From NCBI GenBank assembly GCA_022539475.1, contig VCMS01000353.1, positions 1 to 55,075 on the forward strand: a stretch of DNA of 55,075 nt. Direction: 5' to 3'. The position numbers and the translations under genes are program-made. The DNA comes from Gracilaria domingensis (lineage: Eukaryota > Rhodophyta > Florideophyceae > Gracilariales > Gracilariaceae). Positions 21,850 to 33,360 of the stretch are shown piece after piece (position 1 is the first letter of the stretch; the number at the start of each line of letters is the position of its first letter). The notes beneath the pieces were generated by a model. That model was not told where the DNA came from. It worked only from the letters and a program-made list of their open reading frames with translations, and did no database searches.

Positions 21850-24660
21850 TTGATTGCGCAGGACGGAGAGAACTATCCGCTAACCTGGCATAGAAGTCTC
21901 GGCCACGCAAGCTTAGACTACATTCGGAAGACTCTGCGAATCATCAACGGCGTACAACAGGTACCGATACACGACTTTGGCCACTGCAGGCCGTGTGCGG
22001 AAGGCAAAGCCATTCGAGCACCGCGGAATCCAAGCGATGCATCGAAGAAGGACATGGAGGCTATTGACCTTGTCCACTCAGACGTCATGGGACCCATGAA
22101 CGTTGAGAGCTTGTCAAAAGCGAAGTACGCGGTGACCACTTATGACGACAAGACTTGCCTGTCAGCAGTGTGGTTCCCACGAACATGGGCGCAAGTAGGG
22201 GACCGAATCAAGGACATGATCACCTTGTTTGAGACTCAGTCTGGACGAGTGCTGAAGCGGTTCAGGTTTGACAACGCCGGCGAGTATTTGTCCGGTGCCA
22301 TGCAGAACTGGTTGAACAGCAAAGGAATGATCATGGAACCGAGTCCGGCATACAGCCCTGAGTCCAACGGAAAGGCAGAGAGACTCAATCGTACACTGAA
22401 TGACAAGGCTCGAACGATGTTATGGATGATTGAAGGGACACCACGCAGCCGCCAGCTGTCGGCAGAAGCCGTAAACACAGCGAACTACATTCGCAACCGC
22501 ACATTCGTTCGACGCGAAGGGAATCCTCACATGACTCTGATAGAGGCTTTTACTGGATCTAGCCTAACCTATCGCACTTACGATCCTTCGGGGCACAATG
22601 TTATGTACACATCCCAAAGAAGCGCCTTCAACGTAATGCAAAGTACGAGAAGCGTGCCATCAAGGGGATCCTTGTCAGGTATTGAGAAGGGCAAGTGCTA
22701 CAGAGTTTACATTCCGAACGAGAACAAAGTGGCTGTCTCTCAACATGTCACATTCAATGAGAAGGTGAAGCCTGTATCTGAAACTGAATCTCTCTCTGGA
22801 CCAGAGAAGGTCGACCTCAGTGGGGTAGACCACTGTGAAGAGGATTATGAAGTGCAGATGGATGTGAAGCATGACGATATGGCTGGAATGGAATCAAAGA
22901 AGCAAGAAGATCAGAAGCACGAAGATTTGGTGGATGATGAAGTGAAGGAAGAAGAAGAGTTTGTGGACGAACAAGTGGAGTATTCCTACGACCCAGAGCT
23001 TGTAACTCACTACCCAGATGGGCCAAGAAAGTCCAGTCGATCCCGCCAAACACCCAATCGATACACACCAGACGCCACCATGGCATTACTCACCACTAGT
23101 GCTTTGGGAAACCCTGTAGATGACAGTCCGCTGACTGTTCGTGAAGCTTTGCAGGTAAACGACGCCGAGGACTGGCAAGCAGCCATGCGTGAAGAGATCA
23201 TAGGGATCAGAGATCTGTATAGGAACTGGTTCCGCCTCCAGAGAACTGCCGAACTATCAGTAGCTGGTGGGTTTTTATCAAGAATGGAGACGAGACAGGA
23301 CAGATAGAGCGATACCGTGCACGATTGGTAGCTCGAGGCTTCTCATAGCGTCCTGGACTGGACTATGAGGAATCGTTTTCCCTGTTGTGAAGCATGTTAC
23401 AGTTAGAGCCGCAGTGTCGCACATGGTGGCCAATGATCTTGATGTTATTCAGTTTGATGTTAGAAGAGCGTTCTCGTATGGTGATATCACTGAAGACCTT
23501 TACATGAAACAACCGGAAGGCTTCATGTATGAAGAATGGATGGATCACCTGTACAAGCTGAAAAAGGCCATTTATGGCCTAAAGCGGGCAGCTCGCGCAT
23601 GGAGGACCACGTTTAAGGCTATCACGAAGAAGATTGGTTGCACTGTCTCTGAGAACGACCCTGGCCTCTTCCTTTATAACAGTGGTGAGGGACCGGTGAG
23701 CATTCTTGTGTACGTAGATGACGGTATCATTGTTGGCAGAGGCAGGGATATTTTGCCGGAGTTTGGGAAGAAATTACAAGCCCATTTCGATCTAAGGGTC
23801 TGCGATAAGCCACGGAAGTTCCTCAGGATGATCATCGAACGTATCGCTGACAGGAAGTCGCTCAGTCTCCACAATCAACTGATGGTAGAGCGCCTGGCTG
23901 TCAAGTTTGATGTACAGGATGGTGCTAAGGTTAACGTTCCTCTGCAGGGCACAATCTTGACAAAGGCGTTAGATGTTGATGAAGATGATGGCAATCTCCC
24001 TTACAGAGAACTGGTAGGCTCCTTGCTGCACCTGGCAAACACTGTCCGTCCTGAAATCTCCTTTTCTCTCTCTTATCTCTCGCGTTTCATGCAGCAGTAC
24101 TCGTGCGAACACTGGAGGGCGGCTATGAATGTACTCAAGTACCTTAAAACCACGAAAGATGCTAAGATTGTGTATCGTGCTGATGATACTGTTGGGCTTG
24201 AAAGAACTTCAGATGCCAACTTCGCTGGGGATAGGGAGGACAGTAATTCTACTAGTGGCTTCATCTTTTCCTATGCTGGAGGACCTATTTCCTGTAGAAG
24301 CAAGGAGCGGACTGTTGTAGCTCAGTCTGCTTTAGAAGCGGAATATGTTGCAATGTCCTTCGCCGTTCCAGAGGGAGTGTCTTTAAAATGATTATTTAAC
24401 GAACTGCTTGGAAACGAAGCTCTGAGCAGTATTGACATTATCGGATATAATCAGGGCATGATTTATTTGTGCCATGATGAAGTTCTAAACAAGAAAACAA
24501 AGCACATCGAAATGAAATATCATCTCGTGAAAGACTCCGTGGAACGTAGACTTGTGCGAGTTGGCTACAAGAGCAGCAGTGGGTTAGCTGGAGATTTGTT
24601 TACGAAGCGCCATAAGACGAATACACATAAACGTCTTTGCGAAATTGTTTGGTATGACAT
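21850..24660 (+). pseudogene. pol: copia integrase, reverse transcriptase and RNase H
   Basis: Integrase zinc module WHRSLGH...HCRPC (21888-22010). The catalytic triad lies in VHSDVMGPM, FRFDNAGEY and NGKAERLNRTL. An acidic linker (22840-22980) separates it from reverse transcriptase, whose start (EEIIGIRDLYRNWFRL) is broken by a frameshift near 23270, an in-frame TAG at 23346-23348 where the family has a glutamine (GFS*RPG), and a single-base loss near 23383. The catalytic motif YVDDG is intact near 23715. RNase H reads SDANFAGDREDSNSTSG. A TGA at 24389-24391 stands where a tryptophan is usual, and coding resumes as LFNELLG through TKHIEMKYHLV. Domain lengths are otherwise normal. Confidence 0.9.
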
Positions 24661-24763
24661 TGGTGCGTTTGGATCGAGAGGGAGTGTGGAGAAACGGAAG
24701 GGTCTTCGAAGCACATGTTGCTCAAGGACCTTGCAGTCTGGTTATACTGCAACGTCCGCATAG
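21850..24763 (+). mobile_element. 5'-truncated Ty1/copia remnant
   Basis: Integrase precedes reverse transcriptase, the copia order. Gag, protease and the left LTR are missing. After the RNase H end, a purine-rich GGATCGAGAGGGAG precedes TGTGGAGAAACGG at 24685, which looks like a polypurine tract followed by the start of a 3' LTR. The right end of that LTR could not be found. Confidence 0.85.
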
Positions 24764-25068
24764 AGCAACATGGTGCAAGACGTTGCAATGCACACTGGTG
24801 CAGTTGGCACTGACAAGACAGCAGAGCGTTTCAAATGAGCTGCTTTCTAATTAGAAGAAGAGCTAGCGCAGAAAATACAAACATTAGTTGTAGTCTGTGG
24901 CTTCATTGCTGGAAGGTAGTGATAGACAAATAGGTAGCTCCAACAAGTAAACAGCGGATCGAGGAGTTCATCCAATCCTTGTGAGACCAATCTGCTTACT
25001 CCCTAGAGCAAAAGAATCCTCCGAACGCTCCAGTCAAACGGTTTTTGGAACCGATTCTCTTTCAATTT
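24764..25068. other. no recognisable gene
   Basis: AT-rich sequence following the copia remnant. It may include the remainder of a decayed copia 3' LTR starting at 24685. Otherwise nothing was recognised. Confidence 0.3.
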
Positions 25069-25112
25069 TTTGGAAGAGCACCTCATCCAACTGGAAGAGG
25101 AGCTCTTCCAAA
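25069..25112. repeat. hairpin repeat, copy 1
   Basis: TTTGGAAGAGC and GCTCTTCCAAA form a perfect 11-bp inverted repeat around a 22-base middle. A related sequence lies at 26612-26647. Confidence 0.6.
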
Positions 25113-25162
25113 TACACATTATAAACGTTTTAGCGATGCTGTACGCTATTTTTAATTAAAAG

Positions 25163-25366
25163 ATGAATGACCTTCAAGAATTAATGACCATTACAGTTCA
25201 CGACCTCAATGTTCGATATGTGATCTTGGATAAGATAATAGAACGTCAGAACGCACAAACGAAGCTGCAACTGCTCATGACTTGTGTCTATAAAGAACGG
25301 GATCACTACAAAAATATAATACTTGGTTTGATGTTGTGCTTTCTGGTTATGTTGTACATTGCGTAG
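25163..25366 (+). CDS. possible small tail-anchored protein, 67 residues
   Basis: ATG start with an AT-rich leader. The first 47 residues are polar and helical, and the last 18 are hydrophobic (IILGLMLCFLVMLYIA), as in tail-anchored membrane proteins. There is no homologue in this window and no promoter evidence. A chance ORF is quite possible. Confidence 0.25.
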   Translation: MNDLQELMTITVHDLNVRYVILDKIIERQNAQTKLQLLMTCVYKERDHYKNIILGLMLCFLVMLYIA

Positions 25367-26945
25367 CGTAACTATCTGCCACACAGCTACGCGAACCAGT
25401 CGCTTAAGACGCAACTAATTTAATGATAGAGGGCATCGTTTTCCAGTAGAAAACTATTTGAGGCCCTTTAAAGGCGCTTCGTTTTCCCTGAAATGACTCA
25501 AAGAGGCAAATAAAAGCTTGGAAACGAACCTAATTTCCGCAGAATCCAGGAGCAGACGACTCTAAGCTAGAGAGCTTCTGACAGCATTGCCTGCTACTCT
25601 TGTATGTCAAATGCCTGCAGCGCCTCTCTCTCGGCTACTTCATCCCGTCTTCACCACGATACTTTCTATATTAAATGATACTGTCATAAAAACCCATTAC
25701 TTCTGCAATCGTCGCACGGTTTTATCTTCACATATGGTTTCCTCGTCACACTTAAGAAGTGAAGATAGTGTTCTTATTAAAAAACAAAACTGATACCATT
25801 GCGTCGCATAAAGACTTGCATCTTCGAAGCAATTTGATGCAAATATTGATTTTATAGAGTGTATAGATTTATGTTCATTTAATTTCATGTATTTGAAATC
25901 TACTTTGTTTATCTTTCTATGAGTAATAAAGATATATTCACGATACTAAATCATCTTTAATATATGAGCATAGCAGGCTATTTGATAGTTTGAGGGACTT
26001 CTTCGTTAGTTATGTTTACAAAAATAGTGCGTATCAATCAGAACATATACAATGCTTTTTGTTTCTGAAAATGGTGAGAACCAGCTCTATGCTTTCTATA
26101 GAACATCGGTTTGTCTGTGCGTTTGCATTGCGACCTTTACAGGCTCGCAAGAGCATATATTTTGGCAAAAAGGCTGCAGTAGATCTATTAAGGACATATT
26201 AAATACAAACGCGACGCGTTGTGGCGCGGTGTTTTCTTCTGCATCGGAAACGATCTTTAGCAAGACATTCCTGATGCAGAGATTGATTGTGGTGTTGCTG
26301 CGTAGCGTGTTTCGCGTCACTAGCGTGTTTCCTTATGCTTTTCCACCCATTCTACCCGAAAGCAGTGCATCTTCTGTGCAAAGTACTGTGCATTTTAAGT
26401 TGTTCTTAACTACATGGTGTCAAAGAGATGGCCGCCTACATTAACCCGATCTTACGCACTAAAGATCTGACGACGCTAAGATATAACTTGGCCATGATAA
26501 AAACGATACCTCGCACGTAGTCGTAGTCAGACTGGGAAAGTTTTGCAGTACAGCAATGCATTTCGTGCAACAGACCTTTACTTTTTGAAGTTTTTATGTA
26601 ACTGAATACATGGAAGAGCACCTATTCTAACTGGAGTAGCTCTTACCTTGTACACTCTCGTTCGCTCTTTGTTTATCTTTATGTTTCGGTGAGGTAGTGT
26701 TGGAGACGCAGAGGATGGAACTACCTCCATAGCTCTACTGCACCGTACTGCAAATGCCGTACGCGTTCAGCAAGTCCCATCAGGACGATGCTGCTGCTAG
26801 GGGGTGAATGGAGAGTAAAACAAGCCAAACCACGATAGAAGACGACGATACCGACTTGATCGCAAGCATGAGCGGAGAACCGCGATGGTTCAGAGCAGCA
26901 CAGCTTGAACTATAGGCTTTCGAGGCACGAAGAAGATGACTTATT
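25367..26945. other. no recognisable gene
   Basis: AT-rich, with many stops on both strands. The only structure noticed is the second hairpin repeat at 26612-26647. Confidence 0.4.
26612..26647. repeat. hairpin repeat, copy 2
   Basis: GGAAGAGCACCTATTCTAAC then CTGGAGTAGCTCTTACC closely follows the pattern of the hairpin at 25069-25112. The arms GGAAGAGC/GCTCTTACC are broken by one base. Confidence 0.5.
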
Positions 26946-28053
26946 TTGAACGGGAGTGAGAGGATTGGAGATCTAAAGAGCGCCGGCGGCGGTCTTGATA
27001 TTGAGCGATCGTTCCTGGCGATTGTCTTGGCCGGCGATGGCCATCGCCGTCGCTGTGCCCCAGCACCTGCGTCGTTCTCCTCTTGCGATGCAGGTTTCTG
27101 CGGCTCCCTTTATGGATTTAACGTCAGCGTATCGATGGCCGTCGCCGCCACCGCCTGCTCCTTTATGAAATCCGTCGCCACCAGATTGCCCACCTCCCGA
27201 CACGAGCCTTCTGGCCTTCCGCGGCGCAGCGCCGCCAACTCGTACACAGCTGATTCATTGCGCGGCCCCTGCCGCCCCGGGCCCAGTCTGCTGGGCATCG
27301 AGAGCAACAATACGCGGCTGTGCGCGCGCACCGAGATGCCCTTCTTCACCGGCGCCCTGGCCGCCAGCTCTTTGGAACACACGCACTTATATCCCTGCGC
27401 CCTGCATCAGCGCGCCATCAGCGGTGGCGGGCTGGCGACGTACTTCGCCCAGAGCACGGCCCGCGTGCTGCGCGCCGCCCGAGTTCCACACCGCTCCGCC
27501 ACCGCTACCCCGCCGCCGCAATCTCCATGTTCAGTATTTCCAATCTCGTCTCCGCCACCGCCTTCGCCCTGTTCTTTGCGGCCGTACACAATTCCAAGCT
27601 ATTGCTCCTACATCGCACCAGCATGTGAGACAAACTCGGGCTATACCTTCCGCCCCTGCCGTGCCAGTCCCGCTGGCCGCCACGGAAGCCGTCACCGACG
27701 GTGCCGCCGTCGCTGCCGCCACTGCATACGCACGACTACCACCTGATGGCGCGTACCATACCCGTTGTTGGTGCTGCGTGTGGCAGGTTTGGCGCTATGT
27801 TTGGCACGCGCGGTGCCATCTTGAGCCAGCTCACGAACCTTCCGCCGCTATCTCTCTCTTCATTTTGATGTCCGTTGCCGTGCAAATCGCGGCCTCTATG
27901 AACGCCACTGTGAACGATGGCGTAAACTGGCGCACATCGGCATGCTTTGCGGACCGTGCCTCACTGTTCATTCAGAATAGAAGCAGCGCTTCGGCTACGG
28001 TCAAAACTCCGCTGTTCCGCCCGGCTTTCGAGGACATCATTCTTATCGTGTAA
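26946..28053 (+). pseudogene. GC-rich coding-like island, unidentified
   Basis: About 1.1 kb of markedly GC-rich sequence inside AT-rich DNA. The plus strand shows codon-like GC bias that moves between frames. From about 27150 to 27480 one frame encodes a stretch including TEMPFFTGALAASSLEHTH. From 27485 to 27628 a second gives a hydrophobic FSISNLVSATAFALFFAAV. Around 27720-27850 a third gives TIPVVGAACGRFGAMFGTRG. This could be a frame-damaged membrane protein or transporter gene. GC-rich DNA also gives long chance ORFs, so the call is weak. A perfect 16-bp palindrome, GGCGATGGCCATCGCC, lies at 27033-27048. Confidence 0.3.
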
Positions 28054-28618
28054 CCGGTCGTGCCGCACTGCTTGCTATTTGGAGCGCCGATTAGCGTGTA
28101 CTGGACCTTGCGGGAAATAATGTTCAGGACTGAAAAATCCAAATCATCTTTGTCTACTTCAGGCTCAAATGATTCTATATTGTGACAAACCTTGATACTA
28201 ATAGACACAAAACAAGAATAGAAAAAAAATCCATTGAAAAATCTCGTTTAAAAGTATAGCAAGTTTGCAAGTTTCTGAAAACATTTTTGTCAAACAATTA
28301 CTATGTTCACAAAGAAAGTTTGAATCTCCACTAGCTTACTATAAGTAATTAAACGTATTAAGCGGTAGGCTGTTTCTCATGGAGCGCAGTTCAAACGTCG
28401 TCTAAAACAATCACCAATGTTGTTATGACATAAAATTGAGCTCTGCTTTGTTTTGGCTGAACAATCATTTGAATACGATTTTGATCGATAGCTAAATTTC
28501 ATTGTCAACATTATTATGTAGACCACACAGATATTAAAGTGAACCCAATCAAGCTCTGGGAATTTCCTCTTTTTGAAAATAATAACAGGATCTTCTCTTT
28601 AACTGATAAGAAATATTT
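28054..28618. other. flank of transposase gene
   Basis: AT-rich. This should include the left end of the DDE transposon, but no terminal inverted repeat was recognised. Confidence 0.3.
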
Positions 28619-29542
28619 TCAGGTAAATATTGTTTCTCCATTTTTGAATAAAACGTTAATCACATTACAAACAGCAAACATAAACTCGATATGTAAACTT
28701 TTGTGGTGGCGAAAGCGATGTTGCAAGCACGAGAATTGCTTCATCCGAGAGTGCAATTTTTGATGCCGTGCTCTGTATCGAAAGTGAATTTCTGTCACAG
28801 AATCAGGTACATTATCCGGTGTTAGGCATGCAGAGGATTGATACCCATTATCAGTCAAAACAAATTCATTTTCCAGCAACATATTGTTCAATTTAGACGT
28901 AAATATAGATTGGTCGGTATGTGTTCCACACGAAAATGGACCGTTTATCCATACGATCTCATCTGTAGCCAATGCAATTCCAATCTCGTAACGAAGTCCA
29001 GCTGCTTGAAACCTAAAAGAAAACCATTCCTTACTGAAAGGTTTTGGCTCTTTAATACGAACATCTACTCCATCAATACTCATAAAACAATTAAGAAACG
29101 GATGAGTATTGAAACGATTATAAAACAAAATTTTTAGATTGTCAGTTACGGAGAAAACGTTGAAAGTGCAAATCAAAATTCTTACCCTCTGTAGAGAAGC
29201 TATTCTCTGAACCACATAAAGTGACCACTTTCAAAAAGTTTTTTCATCAACTCCACACAAAATGGCGTTTGTATGTTCGGTATTGTACAGTTTCAAAAGT
29301 AGCAAAGCCCACAATAAGTGCTTTTCCTTACAAGAATGTATAATTATACGTAAAAGTTCTTTCCACAATGCGACGACATGATTAGGTTTCACTCCAAAGA
29401 TACTACGAAAACGTCGAATGTAGTACGCATTTTGATGACGACTTTGCATCCCAAGAATTTTGTCTGCCTCAGCGAACAATTCGTGTTGAACAGACCAGCG
29501 ATTAACAAGATCGATGACGAAACCGGTGATTGTTGAGCAGAC
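28619..29542 (-). pseudogene. PIF/Harbinger-like (DDE_Tnp_4) transposase
   Basis: The minus-strand frame runs from a probable 3' splice site (TTTGTTGTAG before 29542) through RFRSIFGVKPNHVVALWKEL, a helix-turn-helix-like N-terminus. The catalytic part has SIDGVDVRI for the first aspartate, WINGPFSCGTHTDQSIF, and LTDNGYQ for the second. RARHQKLHSRMKQF stands where the family has R-A-R-H-E-x-x-N-x-R, so the catalytic glutamate is glutamine here. A TGA at 29231-29233 replaces the arginine of the usual K-T-F/Y-R-K-W. Apart from these the frame is continuous to the C-terminus, so the copy is dead but little decayed. An upstream exon is likely. Confidence 0.8.
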
Positions 29543-30965
29543 CTACAACAAAGATTTTGTTTCACTGATATGAATTTATACTGGAAACGTCATGTAGAAC
29601 AGTGTACAATGTTTAGTTTTAGACAGTTGTAAACCTGGTGTATCTAAGATTTGAAGGCGTTCCAAATTCGTACGCTACAGAAAACACCATGCTGTATGTA
29701 AATATTTGAGATATAACGGGAGTATGTCCTTGAAGAGATGGCCACAAATTAAAGGAGGGTATATATACCCATGCTCGGAAATTACCTTATCCTTCATTGT
29801 CATTGTGTTTGGTCACGGATGCTTTTACTTCACGTTTAAACATGTGGCAAATTTTGTACCCCTCGGAAGTTCGCGAACATTCGCGAACATTCGCGAACAT
29901 TCGCGAACATCTAGTTCACATATCCTAATGTTCGCTTTCTGAAAGTAAAAATCTTCTCTGAACGCTCTACCGTCTACGTAGTGCATGGGAGCTCATTAAA
30001 GCACTAGTTTTACCACGTGTGCCGTTTCTGTGCTCATATATGTTATTTCGTGTACTGTTCAAAATCTGTTGCACTAGCCAGACAACAGAATATCATAGTT
30101 CTAGATACTTGATCGTATGTTTGCTCTTTTTACGTCTCGCAATGCCTTCCGCTAACCTTTTGCCTGACGAAGGAAGTATTTGTAGTAAGCTAAGTCATTA
30201 AGCTAAAGCAGAGCTCGCAATTCTTGTTATAATCTAACATTAATTGTCTTCAATTTCGTGATATTTGTCATATTCACGAATATTCGGGTTTTCGTTCCTG
30301 CGAATATTCATACTTGTAGTATATGTTATCCTACATCTTGAACGTCACATATAGCAAAATTACTGTTCTTTCGCAGTGTCAAAGAGAACTACTTTGCTCC
30401 AAGCGTAACACAAAAAATTCGGCGTTGTAAGAAGTGGAGGTTCGATGTAGAACATCATATTCGTTTATATGTTCGCGAAGTGTTCGGTAAAATTTATTGT
30501 CGTAATGCTAACTCGGCATGGTTTATTTCGCAAGATAAGGAACGCTCCGAGTGCGTGACGAAAACTAACATAATCTGACAAAAAAAGCCCAGTATCTGCC
30601 TCTCATGGTTTTCTCTCACACTGTACGAAACATGAACAGACAACATTCGCAGTTTGTAATTTGTTGTGATCACATTGAACTAACAGAGTATGAAAGGTGA
30701 GAGTCATATCTCCCGACGAGATTACATAGAAAAATATGGTTGTAAAGTTAGGTAGTGTCCCAGAATGAAGATATGTGCAAAATGTAAAAGCTATGAAGTA
30801 TCTCCACGACGGGTCTAGGGTTTAATAGTACTATCGAAGTAAAGTTTACGAGTCTGCAAAACTTGAGATGTTGTTAAATACCGTATTGTCGCACCAAGCA
30901 TCTTATTGTCGCATCAGTGCGTCATCTTTGTCATCACTTCAAATCTTGTTACTTCGTATCCTAGA
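29543..30965. other. region between transposase and partner gene
   Basis: The two probable transposon genes diverge from here, so it should hold their promoters. It contains the tandem decamers at 29871-29910 and another TTCGCGAA at 30472-30479. No further gene was seen. Confidence 0.45.
29871..29910. repeat. four tandem copies of a 10-bp palindromic motif
   Basis: TCGCGAACAT is repeated four times without change. Every join creates the palindrome TTCGCGAA, and the period equals about one helical turn. Confidence 0.9.
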
Positions 30966-31868
30966 ATGCCGAACTCTACAAAGAAAAATAAGCGAAAGAG
31001 GCTCACTGTGAACTCCAACGCAGTGAAGATGCTGCGAATGAAGCTTCAAACAGGCGAACTTCAAGGAAATGAAACGGCAGAGCAGGTTTGGCGTTCTGAA
31101 CCTTGTTTTCAAGAACATCGCCTGGATACGTTTCGCAGTTGTTATAATAGAGTGAAGAAAAGTTTAGGGTTGCCTTTGAAAGGTATGTTTTAATTTTGTG
31201 TTTTCTTTGAAGCCGGTTACTAACTTCATGTCGTTATGTCAGGATCAACGCCGAATGTCTTAGCTCGAAGCAATGTAGACGACCATCGAGAACACGATCG
31301 CCAATCTAATCCGACAGCTTCGGATGTTATAGAAGTTGAGGACTCTGGTAGTCAAATCTCTAATTCAGTCGATTCAAATAAGTGGTTGTTGTTTGATGCT
31401 CTCGATTGAAAACCGTTTTGTTTAATATCAGAGTGGAAGGAGCCTCGGACTATTACCAGACGAATATCTGTTGCAGTGTTAATGCCTTCAGGACTTCAAA
31501 GGGGAGACTTTTTTGTACGTGTTTTGGAAAATAAATTCTTGGAGATAAAGGTTCACGCACCGAGAGCTATGATATTTGTTGAGGTTCTACACGAAAAATA
31601 GTTGGGAAACACAGCAGTTAAATATACGGATCAGCATCCGGAAATGCTTGGATTTGAAGAGGCTTTGAAAAATTTGCGCGAACACAGCAAAGATATGGTG
31701 CTGACTACTACAAGAATTCCTCTTCCTTTTGCTGTAGAGCCGAGTTTCGAATCAGAGAATTTGAGATTTCATTGTGGTTCAATTGTATTCTATGCTCGTT
31801 TGAGAGCTATGGCTGAAAACTACGCGCATGGGGGGCAGAATACAGATGAGTTTGTCCTTTTCAATTGA
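30966..31868 (+). pseudogene. probable second gene of the Harbinger-like element
   Basis: ATG at 30966. Exon 1 starts with a basic patch (KKNKRKRL), followed by a helical region (VKMLRMKLQTGEL...VWRSEPCFQEHRLDTFRSCYNRVKK) reminiscent of a Myb/SANT-like DNA-binding partner. An intron at 31183-31242 is followed by an acidic segment. A second, less clear intron ends near 31431 (TTTAATATCAG). Then comes a conserved-looking domain WKEPRTITRRISVAVLMPSG, with an in-frame TAG near 31600 in EVLHEK*LGNT, ending at TGA 31866-31868. PIF/Harbinger elements usually carry a second DNA-binding protein gene. The assignment rests on position, splicing and character, not on a recognised domain. Confidence 0.5.
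31183..31242 (+). other. spliceosomal intron, 60 bases
   Basis: Donor AAAG|GTATGT, branch site TACTAAC at 31219-31225, acceptor TTATGTCAG. Removing it joins LPLKG to STPNVLARS in frame past an intronic TAA. Confidence 0.8.
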
Positions 31869-32726
31869 AAACGTAGAGCATGGGTTTGTTGTGTTCACGT
31901 TCAAAATTTATATATCTCGAAAACTGAATTTTATCATGTACATGCTTCGTAAAATACATCTGCATTGAGCTGGGTGATATGGCCTAAAACAGTCATCTGA
32001 TGAGTATAACTGTTATTGACATCTTTTTTTATAATAAGGAATTAGTCGTCTACGTAATAGTGTTGGAGATGCAATGCAGCTAGCTGTCTTGCTTAGACTT
32101 TGTTCTATGAATCCTTCTTGCGTTTTGTTCAGCATGTGACTCAATTATTTCTTGTTACTTTATATTGATCATTCGAAACTATTTGTAGACAAAAATATAT
32201 GACGCAGAATTTGTAATCGTTTACATCTGTACCCAGAACCTTTTGCCAGAAATATATATGTATATATATTATAAGCCCTATACGTATCTAAAATAAAATT
32301 TTAGTTTGTTTTGAAAATACGAGAAGCAAATAAGTGTTATTTATCATCTCAGTCAGTGAAGCTTTTGACCTAGATAATGAGTAGAATGTAATCCGTGGAT
32401 CTTCGTATTATGTTCATAACATGAAATATGTAATATATACAACGTTTCCCGCGAGGTCCTGCGGACACTATGTCATAACACATCCGTTCCTTTACGATTC
32501 AGTCAACCTGTAAAGCAATCGCGGTTTCGCGTTTGTGACGTGTTCCGTGTCATAGCACTTCGGCTTTTCGAGTTGCCTCTACAGCAAAGTTATGAATTTA
32601 GAAAGCATTCTGACACCATATGGCATGGTCGCACCGGATGGGTTTTGGTAGATTAATAACTAGTTGTGGCAGTGAATCGCATGTACGCGTGTATGGATTG
32701 GCTCTGTTACAGAGAAAATTGTATTA
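31869..32726. other. no recognisable gene
   Basis: AT-rich, with a TATATATGTATATATATTATAAG stretch near 32250. The right end of the DDE transposon may lie here, but no terminal repeat was identified. Confidence 0.35.
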
Positions 32727-33360
32727 ATTGTTAGAATTATTGGCCGCCAAGGCGGGTCTGCACAAGTGCAACACGTGTGTGGCCCTGCCGTATTCAGCAC
32801 TACTTAGTTTAATTATTTAGTTTAAGTTGTAAAACTTTACTAGGCTGATGGCGACCTCGACGTCGCGATCACAAAGTAAACTCAACCTTGCCTGTGGCTC
32901 AGAGTTGAGCGCCTGCGCGAAGTGCAAAACTACGCCAGAAGGGTTCCCGCGTACGGTTCCGGTCTTCTCATTCCGGAGGGATAAAAGAGATAACTGATTC
33001 GACATTGTTCTTGTTTTTGGACTGTCTTCGGACGTATTTTGCAGATGTGTGCTACCCGCCAGTGTTCGGGGATTGTATCGAATCTGTGAAAAGATACGCC
33101 TCTTGGGCTCGATATACACCTTTTCGCTCGGCCCGGATCTCTGTCTGCTTGTCGCACAATCGCGCCTTTGGTTTTCTCTTTTCGTTGCTTTTCTCTTTTC
33201 TTTTCTCTCTTTTCCTCGTTTTGATCTCTCATACGAGACTCACCTTGAATCGGGTTTCCATTCTTGCCAATTCGCTTTCGCGTCTCTCTATTTCTGGATT
33301 CGTCGACGGTCTGAACCCTTATCTACCCTTTTGACCTCTGCAGGTATAGCCAGAAACAAA
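32727..33360 (+). repeat. possible old LTR or retroelement promoter
   Basis: It starts TGTTAGAATTATTGGCCGCC, has a TATA-like GGGATAAAAGAG near 32975, then a transcribed-leader-like C/T-rich stretch (33175-33225). The composition is that of the LTRs of elements A and C. No matching right terminus or target duplication was found, so it is only a suspicion. Confidence 0.25.

Noticed and set aside
29706..29942. 78-codon plus-strand ORF over the tandem decamers
   Set aside because: Its end merely translates the TCGCGAACAT repeat, and there is no coding character before it.
32727..33360. A second solo LTR
   Set aside because: The left end looks right, but no CA terminus with a matching 5-bp duplication was found. 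Kept only as a low-confidence feature.
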